The notes: generated by a model from the letters alone, not told the origin. Positions 44,658 to 54,007 are shown, counted from the first letter of the stretch. The stretch is 64,000 bases of DNA from Muribaculaceae bacterium Isolate-104 (HZI) (GCA_003762715.1 RIBJ01000033.1:1-64000), one strand, 5' to 3'. Numbers and translations: made by a program.

Positions 44658-45905
44658 TCAGGAGTTTTCCACACCCAAGTATTCGTAGCCGGCAAGCTCT
44701 ACGGCATTTTTTACCGCTGAGTCATCGACATTGCCTGCAACAACGGCTATTGATTTGTCAAGAATAACTTCCACACTTTCCACACCTTCGAGGCGCATGA
44801 GTGTCTTTTCAACGTTATTTTTGCAATGGCTGCACGCCATGCCTTTGATTTTGTAGGATTTGGTCATGGTCAAACTGTGATTATGGTTGTGAAATTTACG
44901 GTTTATCATTGTATATGTTATCAGAATGCCGAGCAGTATGCTGCACAGCGTGGGAAAGAGTGCTGTTTCGGTGTGGCATGAGCCGGAGATGGCTGCTGTA
45001 CTTGAGAGTGTGAACCATGATGATGGCAGCAGTGTGTCAATGATAAGTCCGAAAGCCATTGAGGTAATCACAACCGAGCCTACATAGATGGCAGTTGCTC
45101 TGAGTCCCTGGGTTTTATGAAGTATCATAAGAGAGGCGAAGTTGGCTGCTGGACCAGCCATGAGCAGTACAAAAGCCACGCCCGGCGAGAGTCCTTTCAT
45201 CATGAGAGAAAGGGCGATGGGAATTGAGCCGGTCGCACACACATACATAGGCACAGCCACGGCTACAACGGCAAGCATTGCGAGTATGGGGTATTTGTTT
45301 AGACTGATAAACAGGGTGTCAGGTACAAACACTGTTATGAGTGCCGCAATTATAAGTCCCGATACCAGCCATGGACCTACACTCGCCACCATGTCAATGA
45401 GTCCGTAACGTATGGCTTCGCCGATTTTCGGCAGAAATCCGTGGGTCTGCGGTGTGGTGTCTGTGTCCTCGCAGATGCTTTTGCTTTGTGTTGTTTCCTT
45501 GTCGGTGGCGCTTACCGCCAGTCCTCCGGCAATCGCTCCGGCAAGAGCGGCAACGGGTCTGAGTATTGCAAACGGCAGACCGAGCAGTGAGTAGGTGGCG
45601 GCAATTGAATCAACTCCGGTCTGCGGTGTTGCTATGAGAAACGAGGTGGTGGCACCCTTGCTTGCTCCTCTGCGACGAAGTGCCACAGCTGTGGGCAGTA
45701 CTCCGCATGAACACAGCGGCAGAGGTATGCCGAAGAGAGCTGCCTTTACAACGGGTTTCCAGCCTTTGCCGCTAAGATGCCTGCTCATAGTCTTCTGATC
45801 GACAAAGACATGCAGCATTCCGGCTATGAGAAATCCGAGCAGTATGTAAGGTGACATCTCGCAGATTATCACCCAAAGTGAGTTTATGAAATGATTGAAA
45901 GTCAT
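44658..45905 (-). CDS. Metal permease with C-terminal HMA domain
   Basis: This 415-residue protein has a permease part of eight or more helices in two repeats. Each repeat has a conserved loop (GIPLPLCSCGVLPTAVALRR with Cys-Ser-Cys, and MYVCATGSIPIALSLMMKG), as in the SO_0444-type Cu/Zn efflux group. After a His/Asn linker (FHNHNHSL) comes a heavy-metal-associated domain with GMACSHCKNNVEKTL. It probably exports Cu or Zn. It lies 105 bp after an HMA-AraC regulator in the same direction. Confidence 0.85.
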   Translation of the reverse strand: MTFNHFINSLWVIICEMSPYILLGFLIAGMLHVFVDQKTMSRHLSGKGWKPVVKAALFGIPLPLCSCGVLPTAVALRRRGASKGATTSFLIATPQTGVDSIAATYSLLGLPFAILRPVAALAGAIAGGLAVSATDKETTQSKSICEDTDTTPQTHGFLPKIGEAIRYGLIDMVASVGPWLVSGLIIAALITVFVPDTLFISLNKYPILAMLAVVAVAVPMYVCATGSIPIALSLMMKGLSPGVAFVLLMAGPAANFASLMILHKTQGLRATAIYVGSVVITSMAFGLIIDTLLPSSWFTLSSTAAISGSCHTETALFPTLCSILLGILITYTMINRKFHNHNHSLTMTKSYKIKGMACSHCKNNVEKTLMRLEGVESVEVILDKSIAVVAGNVDDSAVKNAVELAGYEYLGVENS

Positions 45906-46009
45906 ATTGCAGTGTCGTTTGTTTTTTTGTTTGCACTGCAAAGTTACGGGTCTCTGTGGCTGTCGGTGTTATATGATTCGGGACACCGGTTGCATAATTT
46001 CGTAGTCAG

Positions 46010-46567
46010 TCAGATTTCATTGAGGGGAGCGCGCATGTTTTGCGAATGCTGATACTGTGTGGGAGTCATGCCGGTTTCCTGTTTGAACTGACGGCTAAGG
46101 TGGGCAACGCTCGAGTAGCCGACCTTAAACGCTATGTCTGCGAGTGACAGTTCGTTGTAGCCTATGAGTTCTTTGACAAGTTCCACTTTCTGGGCAATGT
46201 GATAACGCTCTATGGTGCGTCCCTGATTCTGGGAAAACACTCTGCTGAGTGTGTCGTACGGCGCTCCTATGTGCTGTTCTATACATGATGACAGATTGTA
46301 GCGGCATTCTGCTTCGTCACGGACATGGTGCATCACTGCCAGCTTTATTTTTTCGACCAGAATGTCGTCGGGATTCACAACTCTTTCAAATCCGGATTGT
46401 TCAAGAGCAGCGTCAAGCTGTTTTAATTTTTCGTCACCGAGCGGTTCGTCCTGGATATCCGCATGGCCGATTGACACAGAGCGATAGCGAATGTGCAGTC
46501 TGTCAAGAATTTCTGTGACGGCTGCCACGCAGTGGCGGCAGACCATGTTGCGTATATTTATTGTCAT
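46010..46567 (-). CDS. HMA-like / AraC-family fusion regulator
   Basis: This 185-residue protein has an N-terminal ferredoxin-like part with a CxxC (NMVCRHCVAAVTEIL) that resembles a degenerate HMA domain. It is fused to a C-terminal AraC HTH pair (VKELIGYNELSLADIAFKVGYSSVAHLSRQFKQETGMTPTQY). The CxxC suggests metal or redox sensing. It probably controls the downstream permease, whose own HMA domain would handle the same metal. The start is at MTINIRN (46567), five codons inside the longest frame. Confidence 0.85.
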   Translation of the reverse strand: MTINIRNMVCRHCVAAVTEILDRLHIRYRSVSIGHADIQDEPLGDEKLKQLDAALEQSGFERVVNPDDILVEKIKLAVMHHVRDEAECRYNLSSCIEQHIGAPYDTLSRVFSQNQGRTIERYHIAQKVELVKELIGYNELSLADIAFKVGYSSVAHLSRQFKQETGMTPTQYQHSQNMRAPLNEI

Positions 46568-46571
46568 GTGT

Positions 46572-46952
46572 CTACCAGTCAAAAATGTTTCTTACAATCC
46601 ACCATGCCACAAGAAGAACAAATGCCGCGCGTATAGCTACATAACCGTTCAGGCGGTTGTGCAGCGCGGGACATCTGTTGCGGGTGAATTCGGCGGCGTA
46701 CATGGCTATGGCCACCGGTATCGACAGTACAAGGGCTGCGTTGAAAGCCCAAGCGCCGGCAATGTCGCCGTGAAGCAGTGCGTGGATTGCGCGTTGTGAT
46801 CCGCATCCGGGACATTTCAACCCTGTAATCTGTAGAAAAATACAGCGCGGAAACGGAGATACCGAGGGGTCGAAAGTTGCATACACAATAATTGCCGCCA
46901 GCAGTGCTACAGCCACCACGGCACAGAGTATATTCTTGCGGCTCAGGGTCAT
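46572..46952 (-). CDS. DUF2752 membrane protein
   Basis: This 126-residue protein has three hydrophobic segments and the DUF2752 signature CPGCGSQRAIHALLHGDIAGAWAFN. The function is unknown. It overlaps the upstream GYF/CD225 gene by four bases, a pairing common in Bacteroidota. Confidence 0.85.
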   Translation of the reverse strand: MTLSRKNILCAVVAVALLAAIIVYATFDPSVSPFPRCIFLQITGLKCPGCGSQRAIHALLHGDIAGAWAFNAALVLSIPVAIAMYAAEFTRNRCPALHNRLNGYVAIRAAFVLLVAWWIVRNIFDW

Positions 46953-47482
46953 ACAAAAGCAAGCAGAATCTGAAACGGTACGGCGATAATGCCGCATACA
47001 ACCGTTACAATAATCCACATTGCAGCGTTTTCCGATGCAGCTTTCGCTCCTGCGTAATCACCCATGGAAAAGCGCGAACTTACTTTTGTGGAGTAAATCA
47101 GCGCCACTATGCCCGGTACAAGACAGCATAAAAGCATAGCTACTATGCTCCAGGCAAGATATGTGGGGGGCATAGCTTCGGCAGGCTGTTCAGTCCGGGG
47201 CGTATTAACACTGCCGCTGTAGCTGTTCATCGGGTTTGTGTACTGCGGTTGAGCCTGTTGCGCTACATAGTTCGGTGGAATGACGGGTACCGGAGGCACC
47301 GGAGCGCTTGAACATCCGTCAAGCTCCGGCAGCGACGACACGGCACACCAGTCATCCAGTCCCTGACGCCACACCGGGGTGGCGGGACCCGGGGCGAGCC
47401 TTACCAGCTCGTCCAGAGTCATCGGGCCCTTTCTGACACCGTTTATTATTACCCAGTATTTTTGGCTGTTCTGTTCTTCCAT
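46949..47482 (-). CDS. GYF_2 / CD225-domain membrane protein
   Basis: This 177-residue protein has an N-terminal GYF_2-type domain (YWVIINGVRKGPMTLDEL ... VWRQGLDDWCAV) and a Pro/Gln-rich linker. Two C-terminal membrane segments of the CD225 (interferon-induced transmembrane-like) type follow (PPTYLAWSIVAMLLCCLVPGI, YSTKVSSRFSMGDYAGA). The function is unknown. It is coupled to DUF2752 and touches deoC by one base. Confidence 0.85.
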   Translation of the reverse strand: MEEQNSQKYWVIINGVRKGPMTLDELVRLAPGPATPVWRQGLDDWCAVSSLPELDGCSSAPVPPVPVIPPNYVAQQAQPQYTNPMNSYSGSVNTPRTEQPAEAMPPTYLAWSIVAMLLCCLVPGIVALIYSTKVSSRFSMGDYAGAKAASENAAMWIIVTVVCGIIAVPFQILLAFV

Positions 47483-48366
47483 CAGAAAAATTTTGTTTCA
47501 GTGCCGAGAATCTCGCTCAGCAGGTTATTGGCAAGTCGGCTCGCACCTATGCGGAAATATTCGTTTGTCAGCCATTCTTCGCCAAGTACATTTTTAATAA
47601 TGCAGTAGTAGCCGAGAGCCTCGTCGGGTGTCACTATTCCGCCGGCGGCCTTGAATCCGACCTTACGACCGGTTGCAGCATGGTATTCTTTGATGCACTG
47701 TGCCATAACGTATGCCGCTTCAAGGCTTGCACCGGAGTACTCCTTGCCTGTTGAAGTCTTTATAAAGTCGGCACCCGAGTACATTGAAAGTATTGAAGCC
47801 GCTCTGATGTTTTCAGCTGTTTTCAAAGCGCCTGTCTCAAGAATAACCTTTAGGCGGGCGTCGCGGCATGCGTGCTTCATTTCCTCAAGTTCGTCGCATA
47901 CCTCTTCCCAGTCTCCGTCAAGGAAATTGCCGAGGTTTATCACAACGTCTATTTCGTCGGCACCGCCTTCAACGGCAAGTGCTGTCTCTGCCACCTTTAC
48001 TTCGGGAAAAGTCTGGGCGGAAGGGAATCCGCCGGCAACGCAAGCTATCTCAACTTCGCTGACATCAAGCACAGTGCGAACAATCTGCGCAAAGTTGGGG
48101 TACACGCAAATGGCTGCGACGCCGGGCAAATCTCCGTGTTCGTTCTCAAAATCGTTTACCCTTTCGGTAAATTTAGCCACACTTGCCGGAGAGTCAGTGG
48201 ATTTGAGGGTTGTAAGGTCGATGCAGCTGAACAGGAACTTCAGATTTTCAGGAGTCTTTTCAGCAGCAAGGTTTTCGCTTATAATTTTTTCGACTGCGCT
48301 TTTTACAGCCGCGTCATCTGTGGTAACGGTACTCTTAGCAACCGTATCGTGATATTTGTCAGCCAT
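47482..48366 (-). CDS. deoC: Deoxyribose-phosphate aldolase
   Basis: This 294-residue class I aldolase splits deoxyribose 5-phosphate in nucleoside catabolism. The Schiff-base lysine lies in DFIKTSTGK, and the second Lys in KVGFKAAGGI. AVCVYP-like GVAAICVYPNF and DVVINLG are present. It is longer than E. coli DeoC, as usual for Bacteroidota. It is the last gene of the dtd-mazG-deoC run. Confidence 0.93.
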   Translation of the reverse strand: MADKYHDTVAKSTVTTDDAAVKSAVEKIISENLAAEKTPENLKFLFSCIDLTTLKSTDSPASVAKFTERVNDFENEHGDLPGVAAICVYPNFAQIVRTVLDVSEVEIACVAGGFPSAQTFPEVKVAETALAVEGGADEIDVVINLGNFLDGDWEEVCDELEEMKHACRDARLKVILETGALKTAENIRAASILSMYSGADFIKTSTGKEYSGASLEAAYVMAQCIKEYHAATGRKVGFKAAGGIVTPDEALGYYCIIKNVLGEEWLTNEYFRIGASRLANNLLSEILGTETKFF

Positions 48367-48376
48367 ATATTTGTTT

Positions 48377-48727
48377 TTATTGATTTTCCGTTAGTTTTGC
48401 ATTAAAGCGGTGTCTGTCAATGTCCCTAATGCTTTTCTTGTCTATATTGTTCATGATAGCCTCAGTGAGGTTTATTCCTGTCTGGTTTGCAATAGCAGTG
48501 ACTACCCATATGACATCGGCGAGTTCATCTGCCAGGTCGCTTTTTTCGCCCGGTTTTTCAGACTGGTCTCCGTAGCGGCGTGCCATTATCCTTGCCACCT
48601 CTCCGGTTTCCTCAGCCAGAATAGCCATGTTTGTCAGTGGAGAAAAATATCTTACCCCCACTGTCTTTATCCAGTTGTCAACCGTTGACTGCAGTTGCTT
48701 TATCGTCATATTTTTGTCTGCTGTCAT
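48377..48727 (-). CDS. MazG-type nucleotide pyrophosphohydrolase
   Basis: This 116-residue protein has the MazG EExxE-type metal motif (AEETGEVARIM) and the second acidic motif EKSDLADELADVIWV. It probably hydrolyses non-canonical NTPs. It overlaps the dtd gene by 4 bp. Confidence 0.88.
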   Translation of the reverse strand: MTADKNMTIKQLQSTVDNWIKTVGVRYFSPLTNMAILAEETGEVARIMARRYGDQSEKPGEKSDLADELADVIWVVTAIANQTGINLTEAIMNNIDKKSIRDIDRHRFNAKLTENQ

Positions 48728-49176
48728 TCTCTGAGTTTTGAATCTATAATGATTGTGACAGGACCATCGTTGGTAAGCTCTATCTGCATGTCTGCACCGA
48801 ATTGCCCTCTGGCAACCTGTTTTCCGGTAAGGCTTTCAAGTTTCGCACAGAAAAAATCGTAGAGAGGTTTCGCTGTGTCTCCACCGGCTGCTCTGATGTA
48901 GCTCGGACGGTTGCCCTTGCGGGTTGAGGCGGTAAGGGTAAACTGGCTTACAGCCATTATATCTCCGTCAACTGTTTTTATGTCAAGATTCATGACCCCT
49001 TCATTGTCAGAGAATACCCTGAGCGCGGTTACCTTGGCTGCGAGCCATTCGGCATCGCTTTCAGTGTCGCCGTTTTCCACACCGACAAGTATCATGAATC
49101 CTTTGCCTATGGCAGAAAACTCATTGCCACCGATGCTCAGTCGGGCAGATGTCACTCTTTGTATAACAACTCTCAT
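48724..49176 (-). CDS. dtd: D-aminoacyl-tRNA deacylase
   Basis: This 150-residue proofreading enzyme removes D-amino acids from tRNA. Family motifs are MRVVIQRVTSARLSI, MAVSQFTLTA and the Gly-Pro dipeptide of TNDGPVTI. It has normal length and is coupled to the mazG-type gene. Confidence 0.95.
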   Translation of the reverse strand: MRVVIQRVTSARLSIGGNEFSAIGKGFMILVGVENGDTESDAEWLAAKVTALRVFSDNEGVMNLDIKTVDGDIMAVSQFTLTASTRKGNRPSYIRAAGGDTAKPLYDFFCAKLESLTGKQVARGQFGADMQIELTNDGPVTIIIDSKLRE

Positions 49177-49182
49177 GAAGCA

Positions 49183-49572
49183 TCATTCATAAAAGTGGAA
49201 CATGCGCTCCATTGGCTGCCATTTCTCTGAAGATGTTGCTCCGGGTGAGGCAAGCTGGAATTTCGACATGTAGTCTTCCCATTCCTGCTGTCTTGGCAGT
49301 GTTGCCAGAGCAGACATGGCACTGTCCCAGTCAAAGTCGGCGGGAGTCTCTACAATCATGGTAAGATTGGTGCCGTTTATGTATATCTCCATTTCCAAAA
49401 CTCCTATCTGTTTAAGACCGTCTATTATTTCCTGCCAGATATTGCCTTTGGCATGGCGGTTACGGTACTCGGCTATGAGTTCCGGGTCGTTTCGGAGAGA
49501 AAGGCATCTTACAAAGCGTTTTGTGGGTCCTGTGAATCTCTTTACAGGATAGGCTTTTAGAGTATCAGTCAT
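49183..49572 (-). CDS. rhaM: L-rhamnose mutarotase (RhaM-like)
   Basis: This 129-residue dimeric alpha/beta-barrel protein has the RhaM pattern: LSLRNDPELIAEYRNRHA with the catalytic-region His, GVLEMEIYINGTNLTMIVET, and the final EKWQPMERMFHFYE. It interconverts rhamnose (or fucose-like) anomers. No rhamnose catabolic genes are adjacent. Confidence 0.88.
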   Translation of the reverse strand: MTDTLKAYPVKRFTGPTKRFVRCLSLRNDPELIAEYRNRHAKGNIWQEIIDGLKQIGVLEMEIYINGTNLTMIVETPADFDWDSAMSALATLPRQQEWEDYMSKFQLASPGATSSEKWQPMERMFHFYE

Positions 49573-49577
49573 GGCTG

Positions 49578-50882
49578 TTATCGTTTTGGTCTTGATGAAG
49601 TGTTGGGTTTACTGTCGCGGTACAAGGCGAGGGTGTTTACAAGTTTACGCAGATCAATTTCCTCTTTGCCTTTCAGTTTTCGCAGTTCGCGCCTGTTGGA
49701 AAGGTGAGTGGGTGTTTTGTAAGCCTGCCAAATCAGTTTTACGGCTTTTTCTGCTGTCTTGTTGGTACAAAGTCCTTCGACAGCGAAGAAGTCCGAATCG
49801 GCAATCTTGTAGAGGTCGCCTTCGGCAAACAGGTCAAAAAACTCTTTGTATTTTTCGCTTTTAAGCTGTGAGCGGTTCCATATTCTGTTGGAATTCAGGT
49901 ACTCTAAGTCTTCAGCCTCATCGCTGATTTGAGAATTTTCAGCAACACCTTCAACCGTTGCGGTAGTATCTGCAACAGTTACGGTGAGAGAATCGGCAGC
50001 AATAAAGTTGGCGGGCAGGCTGTCGGCAACTTCAATAGCGGCTATATTAGCGTGAAGTTCTGACACATCTGTACTCTCTATGTTGTCGTAAGAGGTGGAG
50101 GAGGGCAGCAGTTCAGGCATGAACCGGACTATGCTCCAACCTATTGCAAGCGCAAAAACGACAAGCAGCACCGAAATTGCCGCGTTGTTGCGTTTCTTTT
50201 GTCTGCGAGGAGTGGGCTCTGACTTTTCTTCGGCGTCATCATCTGTTTCGTCTGTGTAATAATAGCTTTTTAATGAGGACTTTGGTGCCGAAGCAGGTTT
50301 TTGTACTATCTCTATTTCAAAGTCAGGCACTACAGGCTGTCTCAAGTGAGGCAGCTCATCTTCTTCTACCACTGCAACAGCTGTGGCATCTGCAATCACG
50401 AGTTTAGCCACATCGCAGTCACCTCCTATGAGGCGTGATGAAATAATTTCATTAAGCGCCGAAGTTGAAGTGAATGTACGCAGTGCCATTGATTTTGTAG
50501 CAGAGCCGGTTGCGGAGCATTCGCAAAGCTGAGGATTTGGAGTAAAACCGTAAACTTCAAACAGTTCTGTGGCTGTGAGTTCAGGCTTTAACACACATTC
50601 TCTCAATAGCCGTAAAACCGACTGAGCTTTTACTATACAATTTTTTTTGATAGCTAAAGAAGCAACTGTCACAGAACTGTCGTTGTCCTGTTTCCACAAT
50701 TGCACTACATTGTAGTTTCCTGTATTTATAAGGCAAATAACTTCATACGCGTTGACGAAAAGCCCGAGAGGGTTTTCAGAAGCGGAAATATCGGGAGCGT
50801 CACCGAACACTATGCCTGATTCAGGAGCTTTGCCGGCGGCAAATGTGGAAATTCTCAGCTTAAGATATGAATAGTCGCTCAT
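49578..50882 (-). CDS. Hypothetical protein with a single membrane anchor
   Basis: This 434-residue protein has a soluble N-terminal half with a run of small strands. An acidic linker (ETDDDAEEKSEP) and a basic stop-transfer (RRQKKRN) follow, then one membrane segment near residue 245-265 (AAISVLLVVFALAIGWSIV). A Thr/Ala/Val-rich exported part ends in a helical, charged domain. The layout resembles an anti-sigma-like or envelope-sensing protein but no family motif is seen. The start is MSDYSY, nine codons inside the longest frame. Confidence 0.6.
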   Translation of the reverse strand: MSDYSYLKLRISTFAAGKAPESGIVFGDAPDISASENPLGLFVNAYEVICLINTGNYNVVQLWKQDNDSSVTVASLAIKKNCIVKAQSVLRLLRECVLKPELTATELFEVYGFTPNPQLCECSATGSATKSMALRTFTSTSALNEIISSRLIGGDCDVAKLVIADATAVAVVEEDELPHLRQPVVPDFEIEIVQKPASAPKSSLKSYYYTDETDDDAEEKSEPTPRRQKKRNNAAISVLLVVFALAIGWSIVRFMPELLPSSTSYDNIESTDVSELHANIAAIEVADSLPANFIAADSLTVTVADTTATVEGVAENSQISDEAEDLEYLNSNRIWNRSQLKSEKYKEFFDLFAEGDLYKIADSDFFAVEGLCTNKTAEKAVKLIWQAYKTPTHLSNRRELRKLKGKEEIDLRKLVNTLALYRDSKPNTSSRPKR

Positions 50883-50975
50883 TTCTGTATTATTATACAC
50901 ATGCTGCAAAATTACAGAAGATAAATGATATAATCAACGATTTAGGCGCGGCGTGTGGCAATACACCAAATTTTA

Positions 50976-51007
50976 TTTGGCAGCATGACACGGAATGACT
51001 AATTTTA
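50976..51007 (+). promoter_or_regulatory. Promoter of the nuclease-recF operon
   Basis: TTTG 50976-50979 and TAATTTTA 51000-51007 are 20 bp apart; the last base of the -7 box is A instead of G. It lies 28 bp before the ATG at 51036. Confidence 0.5.
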
Positions 51008-51035
51008 CACTTCAATAATTAAACAAGCTCTAAGC

Positions 51036-52097
51036 ATGAATAAGTATATTTTAGGTTTTGTTCTGACAATAATCGGAATAGCTACGGCCGGCGCCACAAA
51101 TCATGTGACACTATCCGAGGACAGCGGTAAGGTCTACGGAGTGGCGTTTTATAATCTTGAGAATCTTTTTGATACCATAAATGCAAACGGCAGATACGAT
51201 TTGGAGTTTTCACCCGAAGGCGCCCGCAAATGGGACACAAGAAAATACAATATAAAACTGAATAATATTGCCAACGCCATTGCAGGGCTTGTGAGCAAGG
51301 CTACTCCCGGAGGCCCTGCCATAATAGGTATTGCCGAAGTTGAGAACGAGAGCGTAGTTGCAGATCTTGTAAACGCACGCCCGTTGAGAAAACGTAAGCT
51401 GGCTTATGTTCATCATGACTCGCCTGACTTGCGTGGCATAGATGTGGCTCTGCTATATGACCCGGAGCAGTTTGCTGTTACCGGAGTTGAGGCTCACAGA
51501 CTTTTTGTGGAGTCAAATCCGTCGTTTCTTACCCGTGACCAGCTTTGTGTATCCGGAGTTCTCGGTTCTGACACCATAAGTGTGATAGTAAACCACTGGC
51601 CTTCGCGGCTTGGCGGGCAGGAACAGTCCGAGTACTTAAGGGTTGCTGCGGCAGGTTTGTCAAAAAGTATAGCAGATTCCATACGGTCGGTATCTCCGCT
51701 GCGACCGATTATCATTATGGGAGACCTGAATGACGACCCGCAGGACAAATCATGCGCCGAAACAATAGGCGCGCGCCGAAATGCTTATGATGTGCCTCCC
51801 ACCGGTTTTTACAACCCGTGGTGGGATATTCTTGCCAAAGGCAAGGGTACTCTTACATATAAAGGCAAATGGAATCTGTTTGACCAGATTATTGTCGGCG
51901 GCATGTTGTTGCCCGACAACGGAGCTGCGCTCACATTCATGGGTGCCGAAGTATGCGACCTTGATTTTCTTAAACAGAAAGAGGCTCCTTATACCGGAAC
52001 TCCGCACCGCACCTATGCCGGCGGAAGATTCCTTTATGGTTACAGTGACCATTTTCCTACACAGATATACCTTAGAAGCAGCAAGAAGCAAGACTGA
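51036..52097 (+). CDS. Secreted endonuclease/exonuclease/phosphatase-family protein
   Basis: This 353-residue protein has a signal peptide (YILGFVLTIIGIATAGA) and a full EEP domain: GVAFYNLENLFDT, IGIAEVENES (catalytic Glu), NHWPSRLGGQEQSE, IIMGDLNDDP and the final YSDHFPTQI (catalytic His). It is a metal-dependent phosphodiesterase or nuclease acting outside the cytoplasm. It is followed two bases later by recF. Confidence 0.88.
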   Translation: MNKYILGFVLTIIGIATAGATNHVTLSEDSGKVYGVAFYNLENLFDTINANGRYDLEFSPEGARKWDTRKYNIKLNNIANAIAGLVSKATPGGPAIIGIAEVENESVVADLVNARPLRKRKLAYVHHDSPDLRGIDVALLYDPEQFAVTGVEAHRLFVESNPSFLTRDQLCVSGVLGSDTISVIVNHWPSRLGGQEQSEYLRVAAAGLSKSIADSIRSVSPLRPIIIMGDLNDDPQDKSCAETIGARRNAYDVPPTGFYNPWWDILAKGKGTLTYKGKWNLFDQIIVGGMLLPDNGAALTFMGAEVCDLDFLKQKEAPYTGTPHRTYAGGRFLYGYSDHFPTQIYLRSSKKQD

Positions 52098-52099
52098 CC

Positions 52100-53218
52100 A
52101 TGAGGCTTGAAACTCTGACTCTCACCAACTTCAAGAATATCGAGGAGGCAAAACTGGAGTTTTCTCCGAAAATAAACTGTTTTCTCGGCAATAACGGCAT
52201 GGGCAAAAGCAATCTGCTCGACGCCATATATTTCATGAGTTTCTGCAAGAGTTTTACAGGAGTGCCTGATGCTATGCTGATACGCAACGGCGAGGATTTC
52301 GCGCTCAGCAAGGGTAATTATCAACGTTCCGGAGCATCGGAAGAGCTGATATTGGGGCTGGCGCGGGGTCGCCGCAAGAGCCTGAAACGGTCCGGCAAGG
52401 AATATACCAGACTCAGCGAGCATATCGGTTTGTTTCCTCTGGTTATGGCGGCTCCTTCAGACAGTAATCTCGTGCGGGGAACTTCAGAGGAACGGCGGCG
52501 CTGGATGGATATGGTAATATCTCAGGGCGACCGGCGCTACCTTGAAGCGCTTATACGCTATAATAGTTCTCTTGAGCAGCGAAACAGACTGTTGCGCGAC
52601 GGAGTGTGCGATACGGCTCTATACGAGGCTGTAGAATTGCAGATGGACATGGCTTCCGCGTATCTGCATCCTAAGCGCAAAGCCTGGATTGCAGAGCTGC
52701 AGGAAATATTCAGCAAGTTTTACAAGGCAGTGGCAGGAGAAAATGGCGAAGAGGTGAAACTTGTTTTCAACGGGTCGCTTGACAGCGATGCGGTCGGGCA
52801 GGTGTCATTGGTTTCATTGTTGGAATCCAGCCGTCGTAAAGACGAATTGGTAAAGCATACGACAGCGGGACCCCACCGCGATGACATTGAGATGACCCTC
52901 AACGGCATGGCAATGCGCCGTACCGCATCGGAAGGGCAGTGCAAGACATTCACTACCGCACTACGTTTTGCCCAGTATGAATTTCTTCACAGAGCGTCCG
53001 GCATGAGACCGTTGTTGCTGCTTGACGACATTTTTGACAAACTTGACGCTGACAGGGTGGAACGAATTATGAAACTGGTCACAGGAGACGATTTCGGTCA
53101 GATTTTTATCACTGACACAAACAGAGAGCATCTTGCCGAGATAATGAGCCATACTGCCGGCGATTATGCAATGTGGAAGGTGAGCGGCGGCGCTTTCAGC
53201 AAAACAGATAATAATTGA
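52100..53218 (+). CDS. recF: DNA replication/repair protein RecF
   Basis: This 372-residue SMC-like ATPase has Walker A GNNGMGKSN in the opening LTLTNFKNIEEAKLEFSPKINCFLG, the signature TASEGQCKTF and Walker B LLLLDDIFDKLD. It loads RecA at gaps with RecO and RecR. It is coupled to the upstream nuclease gene and to DUF721 downstream. Confidence 0.95.
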   Translation: MRLETLTLTNFKNIEEAKLEFSPKINCFLGNNGMGKSNLLDAIYFMSFCKSFTGVPDAMLIRNGEDFALSKGNYQRSGASEELILGLARGRRKSLKRSGKEYTRLSEHIGLFPLVMAAPSDSNLVRGTSEERRRWMDMVISQGDRRYLEALIRYNSSLEQRNRLLRDGVCDTALYEAVELQMDMASAYLHPKRKAWIAELQEIFSKFYKAVAGENGEEVKLVFNGSLDSDAVGQVSLVSLLESSRRKDELVKHTTAGPHRDDIEMTLNGMAMRRTASEGQCKTFTTALRFAQYEFLHRASGMRPLLLLDDIFDKLDADRVERIMKLVTGDDFGQIFITDTNREHLAEIMSHTAGDYAMWKVSGGAFSKTDNN

Positions 53219-53220
53219 CT

Positions 53221-53511
53221 ATGAAGCGTACTTACCCGAAAAGCATAGCCGAAATAATCGATGCCGCGCTTGAGAGTGACGGCAATGCCGAGCAGCTTGC
53301 AAGGCAAAGGGCGAGTTTTGCATGGAGCGAAGTAGTGGGGCAGGGCATTAACCGCCACACCTACAAGCGCTTTGTCGAAGGCTCTACATTGCATGTTTTC
53401 ATAACGTCAGCTCCGCTGAAACACGAGCTATCGTTTCACAAACAGCGGCTTGTCGACGCTATCAACAGGGCGGTGGGCAGAAACATTATAACAGAAATAT
53501 CAATTCATTGA
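53221..53511 (+). CDS. DUF721 (DciA-like) protein
   Basis: This 96-residue protein matches the DUF721 domain: SFAWSEVVGQGINRHTYKRFVEGSTLHVFITSAPLKHELSFHKQ. Family members such as DciA help load the replicative helicase. Adjacency to recF is typical of the family and supports a replication role. Confidence 0.85.
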   Translation: MKRTYPKSIAEIIDAALESDGNAEQLARQRASFAWSEVVGQGINRHTYKRFVEGSTLHVFITSAPLKHELSFHKQRLVDAINRAVGRNIITEISIH

Positions 53512-53521
53512 CAGCATATTT

Positions 53522-53992
53522 ATGGAATCAGGAACCTTCTTAAAATCCGATAATCCCAAAGTTCCCGAAGCGAAGTTCGCTTTTCACCATTGTCTGCCGG
53601 TTCAGATGCGTTTTACAGACATTGACATGCTGGGACATCTCAACAATAATGTGTATCTGTCTTTCATGGATTTGGCGAAAGTGAACTATTTCAGCGATGT
53701 TTTGCCCGAAGGCATGGACTGGCACAGCATAAACGCCGTTGTAGTCCACATAAGCTGTGATTTTTATTCGCCGTCGTATTTCAACGAAAGTCTTGAAGTC
53801 TGGACCACAGTGACTACAGTCGGCGAGCATAGCTTTAAAATGGAGCAGCGTATTGTGAACAGCACCACCGGTCAGACAAAATGTGTCGGCACTACAATCA
53901 TGGCGGGATTTGACCCTGCGACAGCCCAGGGCAAGGCTATTGACCGTCATTGGGTGGAGTGTGTGGAAAAGTACGAAGGAAGAAAACTATAA
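53522..53992 (+). CDS. Acyl-CoA thioesterase (4HBT hot-dog fold)
   Basis: This 156-residue protein has the hot-dog helix motif RFTDIDMLGHLNNNVYLSFMDLAKVNYF with the catalytic-type Asp, and the later AVVVHISCDFYSPSYFNESLEV. The acyl substrate is unknown. It lies 10 bp after DUF721. Confidence 0.88.
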   Translation: MESGTFLKSDNPKVPEAKFAFHHCLPVQMRFTDIDMLGHLNNNVYLSFMDLAKVNYFSDVLPEGMDWHSINAVVVHISCDFYSPSYFNESLEVWTTVTTVGEHSFKMEQRIVNSTTGQTKCVGTTIMAGFDPATAQGKAIDRHWVECVEKYEGRKL

Positions 53993-54007
53993 TGCACGCT
54001 TGCCCAA

